The translations under genes were made by a program, and so were the position numbers. DNA of 64,000 bases from Planctomonas deserti (lineage in GTDB: Bacteria > Actinomycetota > Actinomycetes > Actinomycetales > Microbacteriaceae), in NCBI RefSeq assembly GCF_003067705.1, contig NZ_QANL01000003.1:496001-560000 (forward strand), read 5' to 3'. The notes under the pieces were generated by a model. It was not told the DNA's origin. It was given only the letters and a program-made list of their open reading frames with translations, and made no database searches. Shown in pieces: positions 60,806 to 64,000 of the stretch; positions within the stretch are counted from its first letter, which is position 1; each line of letters begins with the position of its first letter.

Positions 60806-60811
60806 TACCGT
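60806..60811 (+). promoter_or_regulatory. Leaderless -10 box
   Basis: TACCGT ends 6 bases before GTG 60818. Confidence 0.45.
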
Positions 60812-60817
60812 TGAGGG

Positions 60818-62149
60818 GTGAACAGCCGTCGCTCGTGGGTCATCTACGCGGTCGGCACGTTCGCCTATCTCATCGCGGTGACCCAGCGGACGACGCTGGG
60901 CGTGGCGGGCGTCATGGCCACCGAGCGGTTCGACATCTCGGCGTCCGTGCTCTCCAGCCTGGCCGTCGTGCAACTCATCGTGTACGCCGGTCTGCAGATC
61001 CCGATCGGCGTGATCCTCGACCGGGTCGGCGCGCGCTGGCTGCTCATCGCCGGCGCGGCCCTCATGACCATCGGCCAGCTGACGCTGGCCTTCGCCCCGA
61101 CGATCGGGATCGCGATCCTCGGCCGGGTGCTCGTCGGCGCGGGGGACGCCACGGCGTTCGTCTCGGTCATCCGCCTCATCAACACGTGGTTCGCCGGACG
61201 CCAGGTGCCGCTGCTCGCCCAGTGGTTCGGCAACATCGGTCAGCTGGGTCAGGTGATGTCCGCGCTGCCGTTCGCCCTCGTGCTGCACGACTTCGGCTGG
61301 TCGCCCGCCTTCGTGAGCGCCGCCGCGGCGTCGGCCGTCGCCCTCGTGCTCATCGTCGTGGCCATCTCGGACGCGAGCGCGGGAGGCGGCGCGGAGTCCG
61401 AGCGGGTCGAGTCATGGTCGGACGCCTTCAAGGAGCTGCGTCGAAGCCTGCGCCGCCCCGGCACCCAGCTGGGCTTCTGGTCCCACTACGTCACCCAGTC
61501 GTCCGGCGTGGTGTTCACGCTGCTCTGGGGGTACCCCTTCATGGTGTCCGCCCTCGGCTACGACCCCGGACTCGCGTCGACCCTCATCATCGTGATCGTG
61601 CTGTCCGGCATGGTGGCCGGGCCCGTGCTCGGCGTGCTCACCGCCCGCTACCCGTTCCGCCGCTCGAACCTGGTGATCGCCATCGTCGTGGCCATGGGGG
61701 TCGCGTGGGCCGCCGTGCTCGCGTGGCCGGGCCAGCCGCCCCTGTGGCTCGTGGTCCTGCTGCTCATGACCCTCGGTGTCGGCGGCCCGGGTTCGCAGAT
61801 CGGCTTCGACTTCGCCCGCACCTTCAATCCGCGGCGCGGTCTCGGCTCGGCCACGGGCTTCGTGAACGTCGGCGGGTTCCTCGCGAGCTTCGTCATGATG
61901 TTCCTCATCGGCGTCGTGTTGGACGCCACGAACGCCGCCCGGATCGCGGGCGGAGCGCCCAGCGAGCTCTACGCTCTCGACTCCTTCCGGCTCGCATTCC
62001 TGGTGCAGTACGTGGTCGTCGGGCTCGGCGTGATCATGTTGTTCGTCAGCCGCCGACGCACCCGTCGCCGCCTCGCCGAGGATGAGGGAATACAGGTGGG
62101 GCCCCTCTGGGTTGCATTAGTAGAAGCACGCGCCCGGCGCAAGGGGTGA
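60818..62149 (+). CDS. MFS transporter
   Basis: 443 residues from GTG 60818. Twelve helices; motif A-like segment PIGVILDRVGARWLLIAGA between helices 2 and 3; GDATAFVSVIRLINTWFAGRQ is typical of the nitrate/oxalate-like MFS group common in actinobacteria. The C-terminus has a basic cytoplasmic tail. Substrate unknown. The MarR gene just upstream may control it although it has its own -10 box. Confidence 0.9.
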   Translation: MNSRRSWVIYAVGTFAYLIAVTQRTTLGVAGVMATERFDISASVLSSLAVVQLIVYAGLQIPIGVILDRVGARWLLIAGAALMTIGQLTLAFAPTIGIAILGRVLVGAGDATAFVSVIRLINTWFAGRQVPLLAQWFGNIGQLGQVMSALPFALVLHDFGWSPAFVSAAAASAVALVLIVVAISDASAGGGAESERVESWSDAFKELRRSLRRPGTQLGFWSHYVTQSSGVVFTLLWGYPFMVSALGYDPGLASTLIIVIVLSGMVAGPVLGVLTARYPFRRSNLVIAIVVAMGVAWAAVLAWPGQPPLWLVVLLLMTLGVGGPGSQIGFDFARTFNPRRGLGSATGFVNVGGFLASFVMMFLIGVVLDATNAARIAGGAPSELYALDSFRLAFLVQYVVVGLGVIMLFVSRRRTRRRLAEDEGIQVGPLWVALVEARARRKG

Positions 62150-62245
62150 ATGGCCAGTGCGTGGCAGTTTCCGTGCAATAATCAATACAGAGACCCGTTC
62201 CTGTCCCTGAGGCGTACCTTCCTTTCGCGAAGCCGCAGCCCGGAC

Positions 62246-62270
62246 TTGACATGGGTCTTAGTAATGTCAA
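62246..62270. promoter_or_regulatory. Perfect inverted repeat upstream of sigA
   Basis: TTGACAT-N11-ATGTCAA, a 7-bp perfect dyad with one-turn spacing, lies about 90 bases before the sigA start. Each half also equals a -35 consensus, but neither strand has a good -10 at 16-18 bases. A regulator-binding site is more likely. Confidence 0.4.
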
Positions 62271-62357
62271 TTTTCAACCCGGACCCTCCGCCGGTATCGC
62301 CGATCCCCGAACGATCGCGATGCACCCTTACCGGCCGCGGGTGTGAAAGGTGTTCGA

Positions 62358-63728
<1,371 letters not shown>

Positions 63729-63729
63729 G

Positions 63730-63745
63730 CCCGCACAGGTGCGGG
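63730..63745 (+). terminator. Small hairpin over the murT start
   Basis: CCCGCAC-AG-GTGCGGG (63730-63736 with 63739-63745) begins 1 base after the sigA stop and contains the GTG of murT. It may limit read-through or translation. Confidence 0.35.
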
Positions 63746-64000
63746 TTCGCCTGGCGGTTGGCGCCGGACGACTGGTGAGATGGGCCGCGCGCAGGCGCGG
63801 CGGTGGTTCGGCCTTCCCCGGACTCGTGGCGATGAAGATCGCGCCGGACTTCCTCGAGCGGACGATCGCCGACCTCCCCCTCGGGGTGGTCGCGGTCTCC
63901 GGCTCGAACGGGAAGTCGACGACCACGAACATGGTGTCCGCGATCCTGCGCGCCCACGGGCTGCGCGTGTTCACGAACCCGTCCGGCGGTAACCTGCCGC
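63739..64000 (+). CDS. murT: Lipid II isoglutaminyl synthase subunit MurT (3' end outside window)
   Basis: The first 87 codons from GTG 63739 are visible; GTG 63775 is an alternative start. VRLAVGAGRLVRWAARR is followed by PGLVAMKIAPDFLERTIADL and the Mur-ligase P-loop VSGSNGKSTTTNM, then VFTNPSGGNLP. MurT pairs with GatD to amidate the D-Glu of lipid II. Eleven bases separate it from sigA, a gene order seen in related actinobacteria. Confidence 0.85.
   Translation, partial: MRVRLAVGAGRLVRWAARRRGGGSAFPGLVAMKIAPDFLERTIADLPLGVVAVSGSNGKSTTTNMVSAILRAHGLRVFTNPSGGNLP

Overview
The window is high-GC actinobacterial DNA, most likely from a member of the Microbacteriaceae (Microbacterium or a close relative). 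Pointers are a fasR-fabD-fabH-acpP-fabF block flanked by a DUF3145 gene, a single-chain pyruvate dehydrogenase E1 (aceE), polyphosphate glucokinase, paired glutamine synthetases with glnE, a DUF4191 gene, a Lys/Ala-rich sigma-A followed by murT, and about twenty genes that appear to start without a leader (TANNNT box 5 to 8 bases before ATG or GTG). The genus cannot be fixed from sequence alone.

Layout. 1-2.7 kb: secreted proteins (a truncated protein made of perfect 642-bp repeats; a ScyD/ScyE-like protein). 2.8-4.2 kb: an HTH regulator coupled to a CPBP-like membrane protein. 4.3-8.2 kb: cold-shock protein, actinobacterial family A polymerase/exonuclease, DUF1684 protein, PadR regulator. 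8.3-14.4 kb: DUF3145 and type II fatty-acid synthesis on the minus strand under its FasR/PucR regulator. 14.4-18.3 kb: aceE, AhpE/Bcp-type peroxiredoxin, tRNA-Val(TAC). 18.3-24.7 kb: an accessory-looking block of small membrane proteins of unknown function, including three tandem paralogues with identical leaderless promoters. 24.8-28.9 kb: aminoglycoside-phosphotransferase-like protein, orphan PIN domain, membrane protein, MFS transporter, RNase HI with an extra C-terminal domain. 28.9-33.3 kb: an operon for a GT2 polysaccharide synthase fused to extracytoplasmic IPT/TIG repeats, with a membrane-anchored AlgG-like mannuronan C5-epimerase. 33.7-40.1 kb: RtcB, EamA transporter, secreted metallophosphoesterase, Nif3-like protein, CdsZ-like coiled coil, RNase P RNA. 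40.1-50.4 kb: ppgK, panB, glnA2, glnE, an acyltransferase-SGNH protein, glnA1 with a GlnR-type operator. 50.5-54.3 kb: RDD protein, membrane J-domain protein, DUF4191 protein, a membrane pseudokinase. 54.3-64 kb: sucB-like E2, lpd, pepA, PAC2 protein, a small Cys-motif protein, MarR, MFS, sigA and the start of murT.

How the genes fit together. The fab block supplies fatty-acid elongation and carries an intercistronic hairpin after acpP that could raise ACP over FabF. AceE, the E2 and Lpd are subunits of 2-oxoacid dehydrogenases split over two loci. glnA1, glnA2 and glnE form the nitrogen-assimilation set. The most novel-looking system is the 28.9-33.3 kb pair: the epimerase keeps the DPHD signature of AlgG and the synthase keeps processive-GT motifs, which suggests an alginate-like uronate polymer in a Gram-positive actinobacterium, made by a synthase carrying its own cell-surface domains. 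Other unusual items are the 21.4-22.7 kb paralogue cluster, a kinase-fold protein without catalytic-loop and DFG aspartates, several domains that have lost key residues (MNT, PIN, CdsZ zinc ribbon), and two families of palindromic intergenic repeats.
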